Shown piece after piece: positions 30,389 through 41,609 of a stretch of 64,000 nt of DNA. The notes under the pieces are model-generated. The model had not been told where the DNA came from. It made no database searches and saw only the letters and a program-made list of their open reading frames with translations. Made by a program: the position numbers and the translations under genes. Location of the stretch: NCBI GenBank assembly GCA_030581615.1, contig JAKTTT010000041.1:1-64000 (forward strand), given 5' to 3'. Each line of letters begins with the position of its first letter. Position 1 is the stretch's first letter. The DNA comes from Alloascoidea africana. Lineage: Eukaryota > Ascomycota > Alloascoideomycetes > Alloascoideales > Alloascoideaceae.

Positions 30389-31126
30389 ATGGACTATCTG
30401 AACAGTGATATCACGGCCGCTGGCGTCACTTTCGCCTCGGACCGCCAAACGCTGGAAGCCTCTCAGAACCATTTTGGCGCGTCTATCTACTCCAAGCGCA
30501 TCAGCTATACCCAGAAGCCCATCCTGGCTCAGCTCGTCGCGGTGTATGACATTTCGAACTCGATGCTGAACCAACACGAAGAGCTCCAGCTTTCCATCGC
30601 GGGCATCAACAATGTTGCCGTTGACAGACTCAACAGAGGCAGAATGAACAATACGAACGAGAATGCGGCCGCGACAAATTATATCCGCGACCTCCCAAAT
30701 GAAGATGAAGAAAACCCAGCTGCGGCGATAGACAACGCCATCATGAACAACAATCCCACGCATGTGGTTCTAAACAACTTGCAAAAAAACTTTGCTCCCA
30801 CAAACCCAGCGACGCCAAAATCAATCTTTGCGAAAAGTTCCATTTGCAAATTGACTCTGCAAGATCAGAGTGGTGGACTTGTATACGCTATCGAATTGGA
30901 GAAGCTCCCCTTTATGAAATCCGTCACAATGGGGTTAAAGCTCATAATTCTACCAAATACAAAGTTTGTAAGAGGTGTGGCAATGTTAAAGCCCACCAAT
31001 GTCAAAGCTCTTGGTGGTTCAATCCCCGGTTGGAATACACAATTAACCGAAAAGCTGATAAAATACTTGGAAATGGAAATTGATAAAAACAGGAAACCTA
31101 CTACAAACCCCACTAGAAAACAATAA
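30389..31126 (+). CDS. RMI1: Rmi1, OB-fold subunit of the Sgs1-Top3-Rmi1 complex
   Basis: 245 residues, close to the 241 of yeast Rmi1. The first third is helical; KPILAQLVAVYDISNSMLNQ matches the entry into the OB fold. An acidic/Asn insertion follows (about 85-130). The remainder of the fold is clear: SICKLTLQDQSGG..YAIE, then MGLKLII, RGVAMLKPTNVKALGGSIPGWN, the most conserved block of Rmi1. The protein stimulates Top3 and the RecQ helicase in double-Holliday-junction dissolution in the nucleus. Its stop lies 23 bp from the MTHFR stop on the other strand, so the two transcripts very likely overlap at their 3' ends. Confidence 0.85.
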   Translation: MDYLNSDITAAGVTFASDRQTLEASQNHFGASIYSKRISYTQKPILAQLVAVYDISNSMLNQHEELQLSIAGINNVAVDRLNRGRMNNTNENAAATNYIRDLPNEDEENPAAAIDNAIMNNNPTHVVLNNLQKNFAPTNPATPKSIFAKSSICKLTLQDQSGGLVYAIELEKLPFMKSVTMGLKLIILPNTKFVRGVAMLKPTNVKALGGSIPGWNTQLTEKLIKYLEMEIDKNRKPTTNPTRKQ

Positions 31127-31149
31127 CCAAAAAGGAACTAATTACATCA

Positions 31150-33326
31150 TTACTCGTTTAAAAGAAAGTCCCAAAGTGCAGACTCTTGTTTAAAATCATG
31201 GTGGATAAGAGACACAAGGTAGAGCTTATCATGGGTCTCGGTTAAATATTTGTGCGAGTGGGTCTGGCTTGAGAAGAGTGAGGCCCAACTTCTCCAATAT
31301 CCAAAGGCCTCGGATTTCCACGTTCGGAATGACTCCTTCTCTATGATTGTGGACTGCACGACTTCGTGATCCGGGAATACGCTCCAGGTGACAGCGTTGG
31401 AGCTTTCGTTCGGCAGGTTGGAATAGACCTTGGTGCTGGCGGCATCGCCATAGTAGTAGGAGATAACCCCTAGCTGGCCATCTCTGGAAGCATCGATCCT
31501 GGGCTTCAAGACCCGGTCCCATTCCTGCTTCGACACGAAAAACTCTACAAACGCCTTTTGGAAAACATACCCGTCTTTCGGGCCCCATCCAAATACCTGG
31601 TCCGAGCTTTTGGCTCCTTTGCAGGCCGGCTGGCTTGCGATGGTCCAGTATCCCTTCAAGTTCAACAGTACCAACTGCTTCTGGATCAAAGCGGTCTCAG
31701 CGCTTAGACCTATATCGCACCAGGGGAGAGAATCAATCTTGCCCTGTAAGTAGTGAATGAAAAGCTGGCTCACCTGAGAAGAACTTGTAGGATAGCCCCA
31801 TAGTAAATACGCCTTCGCACTCGAAATCTTGAGCGACGGGCCGTGGTTGTAGCCGCCAACCACTTCGCCGAAAGCTGGAGATCGAGAATCGCCAAATCGC
31901 CCGTTTGGAAAGTCGTCCCAGGTCGCATCTCTGCCCAGATCGCCATGCCCGCTGGATATGTCCAAATACACATCTCTCGTGGCGTTTGAAAACCTTCGTC
32001 CCACCTCTGCTGATCCGGGAACAAACAGCTTCTGGGATGGCTTATAGCCAGCGCCAAAGGACACGATCGCCTTGTTCTCGTTCGACACCACAGAGCTTCG
32101 CCCTTTCCTTCGTGCGATCCGTGGCGGCAGAGCAGCCAGGGCTGATTCCAGGTCGTGGTCGTGGTCGTGGTCGTGCGAGTCGTCTACAGCGTGCTCGTTA
32201 TCAGCCAGGTACAAATCCTCCTCTTCCTCTTCCTCGTCGTCGTCTTCTCCCTCGGCACTCTCGTCCGTCTCCAAAGGAGGCAGCCTGTCCAATGCGCTTT
32301 TCAAAATGTCCGAGCTTTCAACTGTTCGCGCAACCGCTTTTTCCAAGTTTAACGTGTAGAAATGGAAACCGGTTGCTGTGTTCCTCGCCGACTTTGTATA
32401 AACGTCCGAAACGAGGTCTACCAGCACATCGACCCCGATATCCTTCACCGCCTCGTCGTTCCTGTAAACGTCGCCTGTAGTGAACTTGGATAGAACAGCG
32501 GGCGGGATCGAGGCATAGCTTTGCTTTGTCGCTTTCGCAAACCATTGATACGTGACAATCGGCATCAATCCCGCGATAAGCGGCACGTTTTCAAAGATCC
32601 GGGAAGGATGTGTCTGCAGCGTTCTTTCAAACTCGAGATACTTGTTTGCATCGTAAAACATTTGCGTAATGATAAAGTCTGCTCCGGCCTCAATCTTCTC
32701 CACGAGAAACGGAATGTCCCGCTTCATGTCCTGCGAAAAGCTATCCTCAAGACTCTCTACGTGCCCTTCAGGGTATCCCGCAACTCCAATGCAAAACCAA
32801 TCGCCATGGACCTGTCTGATGAACCTCACCAGATCTACCGCATGGCGAAATACCGGCTCTGCAGAATTGGTCTGTTCAGAAAGCAGGGGCGGCGTGTCTC
32901 CGCGGAGGGCCAAAACGTTGCGAATGCCAGCCTTTCGGGCTTTGTCCAAAACGTCTCTCAGCGTTTCAGCGTCGACATATCGCTGCTGGTTGAAACAGGT
33001 CAAGTGCAAACAGGTCGTCAATCCCAGATCCCGCTCACAGATAGACGCCAGTTCTATCGAGCTCTTTATCGCCGATGGCTCTCCCTCGCCGTTCCATGTG
33101 ATGGAGACGAAGAGCGGACCCAAGTTGGACAGCCGTTGGATTCTAGAGAGCAGGTTTTGAAAGCCCTAGATATATTGATGGAGAGGTTAGCCCTGTCGGG
33201 TTTTGTGGTCTTGTGCTTTATCTTCAAACTCACAGCTTCTGTCTTGGGAGGGAAAAACTCCAAAGAGATAAAGGCATCGTCTTTTTGTAACTCTGTGATC
33301 TTATCAGTGATTTTCAGTGAAACCAT
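31150..33326 (-). CDS. MET12: Methylenetetrahydrofolate reductase, Met12 type, two exons
   Basis: Exon 1 (33234-33326, 31 codons) and exon 2 (31150-33165) join across a 68-bp intron (GTGAGT, GCTAAC branch, CTAG) to 702 residues. The junction rebuilds ISLEFFPPKTEAGFQNLLSR. The TIM-barrel catalytic half shows the FFPPKTE glutamate, HLTCFN, NVLALRGD, YPEGH, KIEAGADFIITQMFYD and PLIAGLMPI. A linker of poly-Glu and (Asp-His) repeats follows, then the regulatory half with LGRDATWDDFPNGRFGDSRSPAFGE and a C-terminal HHDFK. The N-terminal ISLEFFPPKTE form and the FPNGRFGDSRSPA block fit Met12 better than Met13. It reduces 5,10-methylene-THF to 5-methyl-THF for methionine synthesis. Confidence 0.92.
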
Positions 33327-34096
33327 ATCTTTCTCTCAATATTCACTCTGAATGCGAAAAAGATAAAAGAAGTGGACGATGTGGGAAACAAAACGGTCAG
33401 ATTGTCGTCGTCCACTCATACACATTTATATATATAGGCTTTTATCCTTTTGTTGTTTGTTTGATGCGATGAGGTGATATCAGGTTGCTCTTACTCCACC
33501 TCATCATCGCCTACAGTTGGTCCACAATCCTCCCATTCTCGATCAGCTGCTACTGCTGAGTCATTCCCCGTGCCCGATGCTCTAGTTCCACCTTCCATTC
33601 GCTCACTTTTGGAATCCCCAGGCACTCTCCTCCCACATGGTGTAGTATTATCACTCTCGCTGCCACTCGGCTCATCTCGTAAGCATGCTACATTACTTCT
33701 GGATCTTCTCACCACACGTGGTCGGCATGTGAGCGAGAATGAGAATCAGAATGAAAATTGAAAATTGAAAATTGAAAATGGCTCCTCAACACCGTAGTTA
33801 CAGTAAAGTACATGAAACACCCGTTTCAGGCTTTTCTTCTTTCATAATAATTTCTAGGAAACACACTATATCAAGCTCTAAATCCCAGAACTGTAACAGT
33901 GGAAACAAGCATTAAGTCAAAAAAAAGAAAAAAAAAATAAGTAAACTGGAAAAGCAAGAAAATGTAATCGAGGGAAAAGCAGCAAAAAAACTGAAAATAG
34001 TAATATATATTTGGGTAAACATACCCACAACATCTCACACCTCCTTTCCTTTCATTTCTCTTTCGCTCTTGTTTTCTAAAAAATTTTCTTTTTGGT
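33327..34096. other. Intergenic: MTHFR promoter and SWI1 3' flank
   Basis: 770 bp containing the TATA box and CACGTG noted for MTHFR, a GAAAATT tandem run near 33750-33778 and A-rich tracts near the SWI1 end. No gene is supported. Confidence 0.5.
33425..33436 (-). promoter_or_regulatory. TATA box of the MTHFR gene
   Basis: TATATATAAA on the minus strand about 100 bp upstream of the MTHFR start. A CACGTG (33715-33720), the Cbf1/Met4-type core element of sulfur-amino-acid genes, lies ~390 bp upstream. Confidence 0.5.
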
Positions 34097-37000
34097 TCAT
34101 ACATCGACAACCCCTTCTATCAGTTTCTCCACTCGATTCGCTTCTTCGGATAGGGCACAGATTTCACTGACAATCTCCAGTTTGATCTTTTGTGAAATCA
34201 GTGATCCAATAACAACATCTGGAGTAGGGAACAGTTTCGGAATGAATGATAAATCTTTAGCGCAAAGCTGTTCTGTGCTTGAGACTACACTTTCAACGTG
34301 CTCGCCTCCTCTGTTACTGGCCGAATCCTGAACGTTCTCCTCAACACCACCATTACCATTGTCCAAAAGTTGAGGTCCTGAAACCGGTGTTGCACTTTCA
34401 ATTGCCTTTTGTACTAACGCTTTCAAAACTGATAGCGATCTTTTTGAAATAATGCTAAGGTGGTGGGATGCAGAGGGACCCAAAACGCTCATGTTGGCAG
34501 CCCCCAGAGTCATTCCCAGCTTTAATAAAGTAGGTCCCAAACTATCAACATCCCTTAACCACGTTAATGCGATATTTCGTTCCGAAACATTCGTGTTAGA
34601 GGATGATATATCGTCTGACTCTGTGTTGGCTTCCTCCGATAACATGTTTCGGGGGGATGGAATCATTGACACAAGTAACTCCAGTACCAATACGCCTTCT
34701 TGTATTAGTGGGCTCCGGATGTCCAAAATTTTGGGATCAAACCTTTCTGGAATCACAGAATACGCAAACAGTAGCGTTTCCGTAAATAGTGAAGAAGCGT
34801 CGAAATCCCGAGTTCCAAAATAACATTCAAACAATGCTATTGCTTTCGTATCAGAAGAGGGAATAGAATTGGTGAAAATTGATGAAAAATAAGGCCTGTT
34901 TGGAGGATCGGGAATCATAACTTTTGCCAGCGTATCAAGTGCGTAACTGTAATACTTGTGTTTTGATGGGTAATACATCCTTCTCTTGATTTCATTAGCA
35001 TTGTCATCGTCATCTCCATCAGCGTCTGGGCCGAAAGAGAGTACCAAAAAGAGAAGTAGTGCGCATTCGGAACGTGATTGGAGAACTAAATTGTGTGCAG
35101 TATTTGACAAAATAAAAATCAAATCTTTCATTAGTTGATGCCGCTTTCTGTAGGAATAAAACAGATTATTATTGTTGTTCTTGTCACCTTCTACTCGGTC
35201 GGATGTTCTGGTCGGATGGTGAATGCCTAGCTCGTATATTAAACGGAATATCAGCTTTGTAAAATTTGCCGTCGAAAAAAGAACAGGAACGTTGGCCCTC
35301 TTGAAAGTTAGATTCCGAAGTGTCATTAAAATCGTCTCCAACTGTTCTACCAAAAGAACTTGGCCAGATTCTGGAGCCTTGGCATATACAGTGTTAAACG
35401 GATCGTCAACCTCTTCAAGACACAATTTTAACATCTCAGAGTATCTTTCTATTTTGAAAGGTTTAATCATGGTCTCTGGTTGCTCTGATTTTTTGTCATT
35501 ATTCACTGTGCATTCACCATTTTCTAGCCGTTGCTCTTCTTTGATCTCATTAACTGAATCCGTTTCCATAGGATCATTCTTGTTGAGAACATTGCCAGAG
35601 AAATTCTCAACCTCAATAATAATCTCGTTTTTATCCTTGAAAGCCGATGAATATTGCTTGAATATTTCGTCTGCTTTCTCAGCCTCATAAGCTTTCAGAA
35701 ATTCATCGATTTTAACTCCCGAATCATCATCATCATCATCTATAGTTTTTATCTTGCTAAGGGTCTTGTCCCCATATTCATTCACAAGCTTGTCCAACAG
35801 TGTTAGTGCACATCCTGTTAATGCCTCTATCACTATTTCACACCCTTCAAGTGAAAAATCCAGCCTCTGCTCACTACTAACAATGAGTAAAATGTTCAGC
35901 GCGTTGTTAAGCTCTGTTCCAAGCATACTGGAAATAGACATTGTCAGCGCATGTATGTCAATTGTCCCAAACTCTGGCAGATAGATAAATCCTGGTTTGG
36001 TGGCTTCGAGCTCGGCACCTAAATGACAAAGCGCCCCAACGTCTACACCCCCATGTCCATTAACAAACCTTTGGTGCGGAACGTAGCTTCTGATATGCGT
36101 AGGCGTCATAGGCTTCCCAGGTTGGGCTTGCTGGTGATTTTGTTGCACTGAAGAAAACGATTGACTTATCCGTTGGCGCTTTTTAGATTGAGATGCAATC
36201 GAGCTTGTAGAAGATTTTCTCGACAACTCTTTTCTTGAACCAGGAGATTGCATTTGAGGAGTTGCATGCCCACTTGTAGGCAGTTTTTTCCCAGAAAAAT
36301 CTTCACTATGAGCTTTGAGTTGGCTGTTCAAGACCTGAGGAGACTGACTGAGAGATGGCGTGTGCATAGTTGGACCAGCAGGTTGAATTGGGATGCTGCC
36401 TCGATTCTTCTGTAAGTGTTGCATGTTTTTGGGGCCGCCGGGTGTCCCCTGTTGCTGAAGCTGAGGAGGTTGAAATCGATTTCCCGGTATGGGCATGTGC
36501 TGCTGAGGAATCGAAGATTGTGGCATGTGGTGAACATTTGGCGGTATAGGAGGAGAAGATGGAATGTTATGCCTCTGCTGGACAACCTGGGGAGGGAACT
36601 GTTTTTGGGCAATATTGGCCTGTTGCTGGATCATACTGGTTGCCTGAGCCTTCATCTGCATCATTTTTATAGCTGTTAACCTTCTGTTAAGAAACTGTTG
36701 ATTTCCTTCTGGTGTACTAAGATATAGCGAGAATGGTTGTATCAATTGTTGGAATAAAGAACTCAACTCCTGGATAGCATTTGGAAACTGTTGAGTGTTG
36801 ATCTGTAATTTGGACGCAACAAAAGGCCACAGGTTCTTTTTGTTGACCTCATCGACTCCTCCAAACTTGCCAACCATGGCAAACAAGAAAAAGCAATTGA
36901 CATGTTTGCCGCCAATTGTTGGAAGTGCATTCAAGGGTGTTCCTCGTCTACGTAAAAAATCAAACAGTGTATTGTTAAACGCTTCCATTTGAATCACGTT

Positions 37001-37193
37001 GTTGGCTCTTGATTCGGAACGAGAAGGTCCTGGCTGCTGGCCCTGCGGTTGCGGCTGAGGCTGTGGTTGTGGCTGTATCTGGTTTCCTTGATGGGGAGGC
37101 ATATTGGGATTCATCATAGTGGGGACCCCTGGTTGATTCATTACTCGTGGATGAATAGGCTGTTGTGGGTTTGGAGACTGAACAACTGACTGT

Positions 37194-37231
<38 letters not shown>

Positions 37232-37309
37232 GAATCGAGCTCTAGCCTGTTGTATCTGTTTCGCACGAATTTGCTGGAGTTGGAAAGAGTCAAGATTTGG
37301 TGACTGAAC

Positions 37310-37348
<39 letters not shown>

Positions 37349-38350
37349 AGACAGAGGAGGCCTCTGTTGATGTGGCATAGGTCCTGGCCGCTGTTGCATT
37401 GTAGCAGCTGCTCTTTTGGCATTTTGTTGTTGCACTTTGAGCTTGTTGACCAACTGTTGATCCTTCTGGTTGCTTGCATTTTCCAAAAACTTTTGATAAT
37501 TTGATAACTGTGCAATGTTCTGATTCATTTGCTGAGGGTGAGGAGGAGATTGTACGGCCTGAGGAGGGTTGGTAAACTGGGGTTCGGCTTGTAAAGGCAG
37601 AGGCAGAGGCTGCTGCTCCTGTGAGCTTACGCTCGGTTCTCTTTGCCATTGAGAGTTTGGATTCTGTATAATCTAGGGGAAAAACAAAATAGTTAGTAAA
37701 AATCATAGAAATACACAACGAACCAAAAATCCAATAGAAAAAATGTGATGATGAGTACTAACCCGTTGAGGAGAATTAGTAACCATGTTTATGCTGTCGG
37801 GGGTATCTTTATTATTCACGGTCTGGCCGTTCTGCCTTGCCAAAATGGACATTGGCGTGACCTGGGGGCTGTTATTCGAGGAGGACCGTTTTATAAAGTT
37901 ATTCTGGAGATCAGGATTTTGAGGACTCTTCCCAGAGATATGGGGCGACTGCGAAGCAATGCTATCTCCATTCACCAACTGCATACTACCACTATTGTTA
38001 TTAAAGCTGGATGGGGAGAAGGCAAAGCCAGGGCTGGCCGTGGTTGGAGGATCGTTCGAAACCGAGTAAACATCGCTCTTCATATTAGTCGCGGACGGTT
38101 CGACGGGTTGATCCGCCGGACGGGTACCAAACATAGGATCAGGAGATGGATCCCCATGTCCGTTTGCTCTGGTGCCGCTTGATGAGAGGTCCAGTCCAAG
38201 AGGGTCATTCTGCGCGGAATCCGTGGTATCGGGAAACATGGAGATTCCAGACGCGTCGAACGACTCGAACATGCTAAACCCATCGCCTGAATTATTGTCC
38301 TGGCCCAAAGCCGAAGATGGGTCGTTAAACCACGACATTTCGTCTGACAT
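34097..38350 (-). CDS. SWI1: Swi1, ARID-domain subunit of SWI/SNF, two exons
   Basis: Exon 1 (37763-38350, 196 codons) and exon 2 (34097-37672) join across a 90-bp intron with donor GTTAGT, a perfect TACTAAC branch and acceptor CTAG, giving 1,387 residues. The N-terminal ~420 are Ser/Asn-, then Gln/Pro-rich with several poly-Gln runs. The ARID DNA-binding domain is at about 420-514 (FN.TLFDFLRRRGTPLNALPTI, then KFGGVDEVN, LWPFVASKL). The C-terminal half is a helical repeat region, as in Swi1/ARID1. Swi1 is the signature subunit of SWI/SNF rather than RSC; the SNF6-like gene at 2983 encodes a partner. The frame is open upstream to 38449, but MSDEMSWF at 38350 is the most natural start. Confidence 0.88.
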
Positions 38351-38573
38351 TGTTGAACGCGATGGGGCTAACTTTGGAGGTGCGGAAAAGTCCAACTGAG
38401 GTGTCTTGCCAACAATCAAAACACCCACACACCCCACGCACGCGGGCATTTACCCGGCCGGTGCTCTGATGCCCGCCTCGTCCATCTTTTTAACTTGTTG
38501 AATCTCGATCAGTTACTGTCAAAAGTGCTTTTAATTGCCAAATCTATCATAAAGTATTAGGTCCTAAGGTAGA

Positions 38574-40418
38574 CTAAAAGTTGAACTCCCCCCGGAAATC
38601 GTCCAGCTTCATGCCCATGCCAACTTTCTCCACCAAGTCTCTTCTGTCCATGGCCAAAAAAGCCCTCTTCAGCGTCTCGTATAGGTTTGTGCTCTGGTTC
38701 GCAGACACCTTGTCATCGGTGACTCCTTCGACCTTGTGCATCGACAACGCTCCCAGCAAGTGTTCAACGGCTTCTTTGTAGCATCCAATGTTGATACAGG
38801 ACACACCAAGGTTGTACCTTGCACGAACAAAAGTAGGACGAAGGTTGAGGGCCTGGAAATAAGCGTCTACTGCTTCTTCACTTCGCTGGGAGTTTGCAAG
38901 CGAGGCGCCCAGTCGATTCCATAACAGCGCATCGTCAGGTCTCACGGCCAAAGCCGCTCTGAAGCAGTCAATTGTCTTTTCGTACTCTTCATTCCCGTAA
39001 AACAAAACTCCGAGACCCATCTGGACATCGGCATCGATGTTTGCACCATCTGGCGAGAGCTGTGCAGCTCTTATAAACAGCTCCGTTACTCTGTTGTGCA
39101 GTTGGAATCTATTTTCATTTCCAAGCTTGGGTTCTTGAGTTCTGGCCTCATTCGTGACCTCGGGATACTTTGTAGAGATCCATTTTTCAAGAGTCGCATA
39201 GGCGGCATTTTCAAATCCCTCGTTGATATAAGAAACGGCCAAAGTCATAAGTGCCTGTAGGTTATTGGGCTCCACCTGTAATGCTCTTTCCAAAGCTCGG
39301 ATGCCCGCATCCTCCTTTTCATTCTGGGTTTGTACCGCACCCAGTCTGTTCCAAGCTTCCGCATGTTCGGGGTTCTTCTGAACAGCGGCTTCGAAAGCCA
39401 AAGCAGCTTCGCTCAGTTTTGCACCGCCATCCATGAGCTGAACACCGATGGTGAATGGGTCAGGGTGATCCAGAAACTGGTTGTTCTCTTCAAACCGGTA
39501 ATCTCCGTAATTGGTTCTGTTTGTCGAATATTGCTCAAAGTCTCTTTCCCAAGGGTGTTCTTCCTCATTCCAGTAATCTTGGTTCAGAACAGTGCTATTG
39601 ATCTCGTTCCAAATCGTCTCGAAATCTCGGTTTGCAGGGACTGCTTTTGCAGTTTCGGTTTCTTCCTTGGGAGCTTCAGTCTCGGCCTTTTGCTTACCGT
39701 TGCTTGCAACAGGCTCTGCTTCTTTACCCACAGCGGTTTCCTCAATCTTCTTGAACTGCTCTTCCCAGTTCTTATCATCAAGCTCCACAATTTGTGCAGA
39801 TCTCGTCTGCTGCTGGCCCAGAACTGGCTGATTCATACCATACTGGCCTGCGAATCGGGGCATATAGCCCATACCACCGCCGTACATGCTTCCACCCATG
39901 CCCATGCCCATGCCGTAGTTCATAGCGGGCTCGTTATTTGCAACCACAGGAGCAGCAGCACTAGCGCCGCCTTGGGAGAACTCGGATGCCCATTGCGAGT
40001 TGTTTGTCTGTGCGGGCCCAGCTGTGGCCGTAACAGGAGGAGGCTGGGCAAACGTAGCAGGAGCCCCCGGGTTGAACTCCGCGGCCCAGTTATCAGTGCG
40101 ATGAACGGTTTGGGCCATACCCATGGGAGGCTGGCCCTGGACTGCTATATTGCTCAGCTGTTCACCCATCATGTCAAAGTTGAAAGCGCCCTGAGGTGCC
40201 ATTCCGGGCCCACTTTCTTGGAGAAACCTGTCCATGGCCTGTTGATCACCTTGTGACATTGCATTTTCAGACGACTTCATCATCCGCTGCTGTTGCTGCG
40301 CAGCTGGTGAAAACTGGGGTCTCTGAAGTGATTTGTCATCCGATGTGTGTTTGGTGAATTGGGCAAGGGGGTTTCGGGACGTGGAGCATTCGCCCCCTCC
40401 GCTGTTCATGAAAGACAT
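38574..40418 (-). CDS. PEX5: Pex5, PTS1 import receptor
   Basis: 614 residues. The N-terminus (MSFMNSGGGEC) holds the conserved Cys11 that is monoubiquitinated for receptor recycling. The natively unfolded half contains WxxxF/Y-type motifs (WAAEF, WASEF, WEEQF, and WERDFEQY at about 290) that bind Pex14/Pex13. The C-terminal half (about 310-600) is the TPR array: EHAEAWNRLG, NNLQALMTLAVSYINEG, DALLWNRLGASLANSQRSEEAV and RARYNLGVSCIN, the standard PTS1-binding repeats. The protein shuttles between cytosol and peroxisome carrying SKL-ended cargo and is extracted by Pex1/Pex6 docked on Pex26, also encoded here. Single exon; the 3' end lies 223 bp from the SWI1 start. Confidence 0.96.
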   Translation of the reverse strand: MSFMNSGGGECSTSRNPLAQFTKHTSDDKSLQRPQFSPAAQQQQRMMKSSENAMSQGDQQAMDRFLQESGPGMAPQGAFNFDMMGEQLSNIAVQGQPPMGMAQTVHRTDNWAAEFNPGAPATFAQPPPVTATAGPAQTNNSQWASEFSQGGASAAAPVVANNEPAMNYGMGMGMGGSMYGGGMGYMPRFAGQYGMNQPVLGQQQTRSAQIVELDDKNWEEQFKKIEETAVGKEAEPVASNGKQKAETEAPKEETETAKAVPANRDFETIWNEINSTVLNQDYWNEEEHPWERDFEQYSTNRTNYGDYRFEENNQFLDHPDPFTIGVQLMDGGAKLSEAALAFEAAVQKNPEHAEAWNRLGAVQTQNEKEDAGIRALERALQVEPNNLQALMTLAVSYINEGFENAAYATLEKWISTKYPEVTNEARTQEPKLGNENRFQLHNRVTELFIRAAQLSPDGANIDADVQMGLGVLFYGNEEYEKTIDCFRAALAVRPDDALLWNRLGASLANSQRSEEAVDAYFQALNLRPTFVRARYNLGVSCINIGCYKEAVEHLLGALSMHKVEGVTDDKVSANQSTNLYETLKRAFLAMDRRDLVEKVGMGMKLDDFRGEFNF

Positions 40419-40994
40419 TAGTTAAAGAATAAGAAACAGGTGAGAAAATGAAACTGGAGTTTTGTATTAGAAATGCAAGATGATTGATGCAAAAATCAAA
40501 CAGTAGGAAGGTTAGGAGATGGAGATGGAGATGGTTTAAACTTTGGGTTATCAGGGAGGAAGAGGCGAGTTTGATTTGGATTTTCATGCTCAGAACTGCA
40601 CGGTGCTGTGATTTACCAAACGTAAACAAAAGGCATGCAAATGATATTGTCCGGGCAAAGTAGGAAAAAGACTGGGAAAAACAGAATGTGGGGGCGTATA
40701 CAAATAAATTGTTAGGCTAGTTTGAGGAATGGAGAACAAGCAGGTTTACAAGTTTTCTATGCTTCAGACCTGGAGTAAAATTGTTATCGCGTGCGAAAAG
40801 AATGCCATCGAGTAGAGCCCATTTTTGCTAAATTTCACGATTGGGGTCATGAAATTGTGTAGTATGGACAACATAATGAGGGAAAAAAGGAAGGTTTTTT
40901 TTTCACGTTTGGTTCAGTCATTGTCATTTATGGCATTATAAACTTGTGATTGCGCGTCATCATCTCGCAATACCAACCTCCCATCAATAAAATT
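40419..40994. other. Intergenic: PEX5 promoter
   Basis: 576 bp upstream of PEX5 with GGAGAT repeats near 40519-40532. No gene is supported beyond the short final exon described next. Confidence 0.5.
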
Positions 40995-41590
40995 CTAATC
41001 TGGATGTTCGACATCTGGATAAAAAATAGAGACGTTAATATGGCTATTTTCCAATCGCTTTCATCTTCTCGTGCAACCTCAAGGCACTTACCTGCACCAG
41101 ACCAGTTTATGAACGTTAAAGGTCGAGAAAAGGAACATACAGCGGGCTGTAAACTATGGTTGTTCGGTCCATCAATTCTCTGATCAGCTATTGATCGAAG
41201 TGCTTCCAGCTGGTTTGCCATGTAAGCCCTTTCTCTCTCCAAGCTGTTCTGTTCTCTCTCCAACTTGTTGTTTTCTCTCTCCAAGTTATTGTTTTCTCTT
41301 TTTAAGTTTTCTATCTCCCTTTGTAAGCTCTTTTTCTCTTTTTCCCAGTCAAGCTCCTTCTGTCGGAATCTATTTATGGCTGCAACCACAGCTCTTTTTT
41401 CTTCTTTAGTAAAACTGTGGTTGAAACTCATTGGAGACTTTAACAATGCTGTGTCATTGCAGGAACCTGCAGTGGTTAGAGCCTGGGCTAAATCTGAAAG
41501 CGTAGATTCAGGTCTGATGAGCAGATTAGAGTATGGGAATAATCGAGTGTATGGGTGTATAAAGGAGGGGGAGAAAAGCAAAATTCGCAT
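40995..41590 (-). CDS. Unrecognised small coiled-coil protein, two exons
   Basis: Exon 1 (41092-41590) plus a 20-bp terminal exon (40995-41014), joined across a 77-bp intron (GTAAGT...TATCCAG), give 172 residues ending GADVEHPD. Residues about 62-125 form one continuous heptad coil with repeated (N)NLERE blocks. The ends are not coil: a hydrophobic/Ser N-terminus and a C-terminus SFSRPLTFINWSG. A downstream Met (41431, MSFNHSF) is a plausible alternative start and would give 119 residues with the CACGTG palindrome properly upstream. No family recognised. Reading through the intron would instead append a hydrophobic tail, which I think is artefactual. Confidence 0.5.
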
Positions 41591-41609
41591 CACGTGTTAC
41601 ACGTGATGC
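41587..41609. promoter_or_regulatory. Perfect palindrome of two CACGTG E-boxes
   Basis: GCATCACGTG, TTA, CACGTGATGC: 10-bp arms that are exact inverted copies around three bases, each containing CACGTG. This suggests paired binding by a basic helix-loop-helix factor (Cbf1, Pho4 or Ino2/Ino4 class). It overlaps the first possible ATG of the coiled-coil gene and lies ~155 bp upstream of the alternative start. Confidence 0.6.

Noticed and set aside
32521-33351. 276-residue frame antisense to the MTHFR gene
   Set aside because: Covers the conserved barrel and intron of MTHFR; no independent signature.
39330-40256. 308-residue plus-strand frame antisense to PEX5
   Set aside because: Shadow of PEX5 codon usage; the Cys/His/Leu-rich text is typical of reverse frames and the PEX5 call is certain.
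34097-40418. SWI1-PEX5 as an operon-like unit
   Set aside because: Same strand and close, but yeast genes are transcribed singly and a 223-bp gap is enough for a separate promoter.
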